A stretch of 60,754 nt of DNA from Paenibacillus sp. Soil787. GTDB taxonomy: Bacteria > Bacillota > Bacilli > Paenibacillales > NBRC-103111. The position numbers were made by a program, and so were the translations under genes. Shown piece by piece: positions 58,906-60,754 of the stretch. Each line of letters begins with the position of its first letter. The first letter of the stretch is position 1. The notes beneath the pieces are model-generated. The model searched no databases, was not told the origin of the DNA, and saw nothing but the letters and a program-made list of their open reading frames with translations. The stretch lies in assembly GCF_001429545.1 (NCBI RefSeq), contig NZ_LMSP01000034.1, forward strand, positions 406,691-467,444, given 5' to 3'.

Positions 58906-60111
58906 TCACCCTGTTAACTGTCTAACAAGAGATGTTATATCATTGATTCTTTGGACTTGCTGTCTTTCTAATACCAACTCTTTTCCGATCGAAAGTGCTA
59001 GCTTTTCAGCTTTTGCCCGCAAACTTGGATCATCTATACTCTCCATATCCCATACATGCACTAGACCTATAATTCTACGAATCATTTTACAACCTGCATA
59101 GCCTGCAGCATCCACAAGGATCTGGAGCAAATAATGATCTACGAATCCAGGGATTACCGCCATTCTTTCTTTAGATTCTTTTTCCCATAAATCTCTAAAT
59201 TCTTTTTCAAAATAAGTCCAAATTTGTTCAATCATCGTAAGAAGATAAGCTTGATAATCCATGCGTTCCTGCAAGTCTATGGTATGTCCTTCGTGGGAAG
59301 CAAAACTAATTAATAGATTTCCTATCACAGCGCCGATATCAAATCCCATAGGTCCATAAAAAGCAAATTCCGGATCAATCACTTTAGTACTTTCTTTCGT
59401 TACCATGATGCTGCCGGTATGAAGGTCCCCATGGATCAGTGCCTGGGCATGAGTGAGGTAACCTTCCTTTAATTTTGCGACCTCAAGTTTCAGTTGGTTA
59501 TTCTCCCTTAATTCAACTACCTTATCTGCTATTAATGGATTAAATGGATTGGTTTCTGAAGCGAAATAAGGATCTGTAAAAATGAGATTTTCGGATATAT
59601 TGCACATTTCCGGATTTGAGAATTGAACCACTTTCTCCTTTTTCATTTGAGAGGGCAATGCCAAATCAGACGTCAAATACAAAGTTCGTGCCAGAAAGGT
59701 GCCAATATGACATGCAAAATGAGGATAGCATTCTCGGGTAACCAATCCTTTACGCATAATCAAGTGGCTCGACAAATCTTCCATCACGGTCAATGCCATC
59801 GTACTATCATAAAGATAAACAATAGGCACAAAACCAGGGCAAATAGACTGTTGAACATTCAATGCCTGACTCTCAATTCGTGCCCGTTCAAGAGTCAAAG
59901 GCCAAGCTTCCCCAACTACCCGCGCATAGGGAAGCGCCTGCTTTATTATGATGCTTTTTTCTGAACTTTTGTCAGTAATCCGAAAGACGAGATTCAAATT
60001 TCCATCGCCGATCTCTTCGCAAACCAGCTCTGCATTTGTCTTAAACATGTTTCTTAACTTTCGGGCGTAATTGATAGCTTTATATTCATTAAGGGCTTGA
60101 TACTGAAGCAT
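58906..60111 (-). CDS. mtnK: 5-methylthioribose kinase
   Basis: 401 residues, full length for MtnK. EIGDGNLNLVFRI for nucleotide binding, LIHGDLHTGSIMV for catalysis and KVIDPEFAFYGPMGFDIGAV for metal binding are the family marks of this APH-fold kinase. It phosphorylates methylthioribose in methionine salvage after polyamine synthesis. AAGGA lies eight bases before the ATG. No S-box riboswitch is recognised in its leader, although mtnK genes of Bacillus carry one. The other salvage genes (mtnA, mtnW and so on) are not in the window. Confidence 0.92.
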   Translation of the reverse strand: MLQYQALNEYKAINYARKLRNMFKTNAELVCEEIGDGNLNLVFRITDKSSEKSIIIKQALPYARVVGEAWPLTLERARIESQALNVQQSICPGFVPIVYLYDSTMALTVMEDLSSHLIMRKGLVTRECYPHFACHIGTFLARTLYLTSDLALPSQMKKEKVVQFSNPEMCNISENLIFTDPYFASETNPFNPLIADKVVELRENNQLKLEVAKLKEGYLTHAQALIHGDLHTGSIMVTKESTKVIDPEFAFYGPMGFDIGAVIGNLLISFASHEGHTIDLQERMDYQAYLLTMIEQIWTYFEKEFRDLWEKESKERMAVIPGFVDHYLLQILVDAAGYAGCKMIRRIIGLVHVWDMESIDDPSLRAKAEKLALSIGKELVLERQQVQRINDITSLVRQLTG

Positions 60112-60298
60112 ACTATCATTCCTCCTTCCTCCTCCATTAGAAAAGTAATACTATTCTATTAATAATCGAAGAAAGAGATTTTGGTGTATGCAAAAAAGCC
60201 AAAATAGTAAAACAGACTACATATTTAGGTCATCTTGGAGACATCGTCTTGTCTGATAATTCTTTTTACCCGTGTATGTTTCACATCCGTTGTAACAC

Positions 60299-60324
60299 AA
60301 AAAAACCCTTAACTAGTAAGGGTT
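60299..60324 (-). terminator. Terminator of the tRNA cluster
   Basis: On minus AACCCTTACTAGTTAAGGGTT is a hairpin followed by seven T, 18 bases beyond tRNA-Leu. Confidence 0.88.
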
Positions 60325-60341
60325 CCTTGTTTAAATAGGGA

Positions 60342-60423
60342 TGCGGTCGGAGGGATTTGAACCCTCACGCCTTGTGAGCGCCACCCCCTCAAGATGGTGT
60401 GTCTGCCGTTCCACCACGACCGC
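60342..60423 (-). tRNA. tRNA-Leu (GAG)
   Basis: 82 bases with acceptor GCGGTCG/CGACCGC and discriminator A. The anticodon stem CCATC/GGTGG holds the loop TTGAGGG, anticodon GAG. A long variable arm follows, as needed for Leu. The T arm has GGTTCAAATCC. CCA is not encoded. Confidence 0.9.
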
Positions 60424-60438
60424 GTATGAAATTAGAAA

Positions 60439-60510
60439 CTGGGGATCTAGGATTTGAACCTAGGCATGACGGAGTCAAAGTCCGTTGCCTTACCGCTTGG
60501 CTAATCCCCA
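60439..60510 (-). tRNA. tRNA-Gln (UUG)
   Basis: 72 bases with acceptor TGGGGAT/ATCCCCA and discriminator G. The anticodon stem ACGGA/TCCGT holds the loop CTTTGAC, anticodon TTG. The T loop has GGTTCAAATCC. CCA is not encoded. Confidence 0.92.
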
Positions 60511-60525
60511 TTATTGAAGGGAAAA

Positions 60526-60600
60526 GGGCGACCGATGGGACTTGAACCCACGAATGCTGGATCCACAAACCAGTGCGTTAACCCCTTCGCCACGATCGCC
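60526..60600 (-). tRNA. tRNA-His (GUG)
   Basis: 75 bases. The acceptor begins GGCGATC and pairs with GGTCGCC; the extra G at the 5' end and C at the 3' end are typical for His. The loop TTGTGGA gives anticodon GTG. The closing pair of the anticodon stem appears to be T-T, a small irregularity. Confidence 0.9.
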
Positions 60601-60754
60601 ACAGTAGGGATTTATTCCCTGAAGACTAGATACGAAACTTACGTAAAGTGAATGCTTAGGATTTCTTGGCCCTTAGGGGTTAAATCCTTTGGGCCCCGTT
60701 AAAGTACTTGAGTCCACTTCGGAGCTCTTCATCACTTTAATGGGATTTGGTTAA
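60601..60754. other. Region upstream of the tRNA cluster
   Basis: No gene. CCCTGAAGACTAGATACG (from 60617, plus) resembles the spacer or leader sequence before 23S rRNA in Bacillales. GGCCC...GGGCC at about 60669-60696 can form an imperfect hairpin. The tRNA promoter should lie here or beyond the edge, but I cannot define it. Confidence 0.35.

Noticed and set aside
60112..60340. SAM riboswitch in the mtnK leader
   Set aside because: I looked for the GGTGGAGGGA-type core and paired stems on minus and did not find them.
60601..60754. 5S or other rRNA gene
   Set aside because: Only a short spacer-like motif is seen; no rRNA core sequence is present.

Overview
The window reads as a chromosomal piece of an endospore-forming Firmicute, most likely Paenibacillus or a close relative. 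The evidence is a set of spore-associated families (two CgeB-type glycosyltransferases and a YheC/YheD coat-associated ATP-grasp protein), Gram-positive strong ribosome binding sites (GGAGG-type, often with TTG or GTG starts), an exact FapR operator, and a tRNA cluster at the right edge. No species can be named from the sequence alone.

Layout. 1-2464: dispersed repeats, a secreted CAP-domain protein, and a stand-alone FabH under a FapR-type operator. 2444-6093 (minus): three tandem family 2 glycosyltransferases followed by three small helical proteins of unknown function. 6308-8824 (plus): an SDR epimerase, then a small unknown protein plus a glycosyltransferase; both units start from nearly identical promoter-like elements. 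8877-11290: an APS kinase and a PAPS-dependent sulfotransferase, divergently arranged, then a DUF1796 protein. 11475-39264 (minus): one nearly gapless run of 27 genes, many overlapping by 1-20 bases, for building and transferring glycans. 39477-45520: a 1.5-thousand-residue repeat protein and a divergent YheC/YheD protein. 45662-49937: a NagZ-like lipoprotein, small proteins, phosphatidylserine decarboxylase and an MFS exporter. 50000-51350: a minisatellite, hairpins and a dispersed repeat. 51358-56933: malic enzyme, a MocR regulator, an acetyltransferase and an aminotransferase. 57162-60111: speD, metK and mtnK (SAM, polyamine and methylthioribose metabolism). 60342-60600: tRNA-Leu(GAG), tRNA-Gln(UUG) and tRNA-His(GUG), all minus.

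How it works together. The 11.5-39.3 kb run can activate sugars on four different nucleotides: GDP (manC, gmd, fcl: GDP-L-fucose), CDP (rfbF, rfbG and a reductase: a CDP-6-deoxyhexose), UDP (capE/capF/capG-like: an N-acetyl-6-deoxy-L-hexosamine) and dTDP (rmlA, rmlB, rmlD: dTDP-L-rhamnose, with rmlC missing). It also carries a large set of glycosyltransferases of several folds, an FkbM methyltransferase and a self-cleaving fibre-like protein. With the CgeB and YheC/D families, the nearby sulfation genes and the giant solenoid-like repeat protein, the simplest inference is a spore-surface (crust or exosporium) fibre and glycan system. No Wzx/Wzy/ABC polysaccharide export genes are seen, which fits glycosylation inside the mother cell better than a secreted capsule. 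The spore assignment rests on families and context and is not proven by the sequence.
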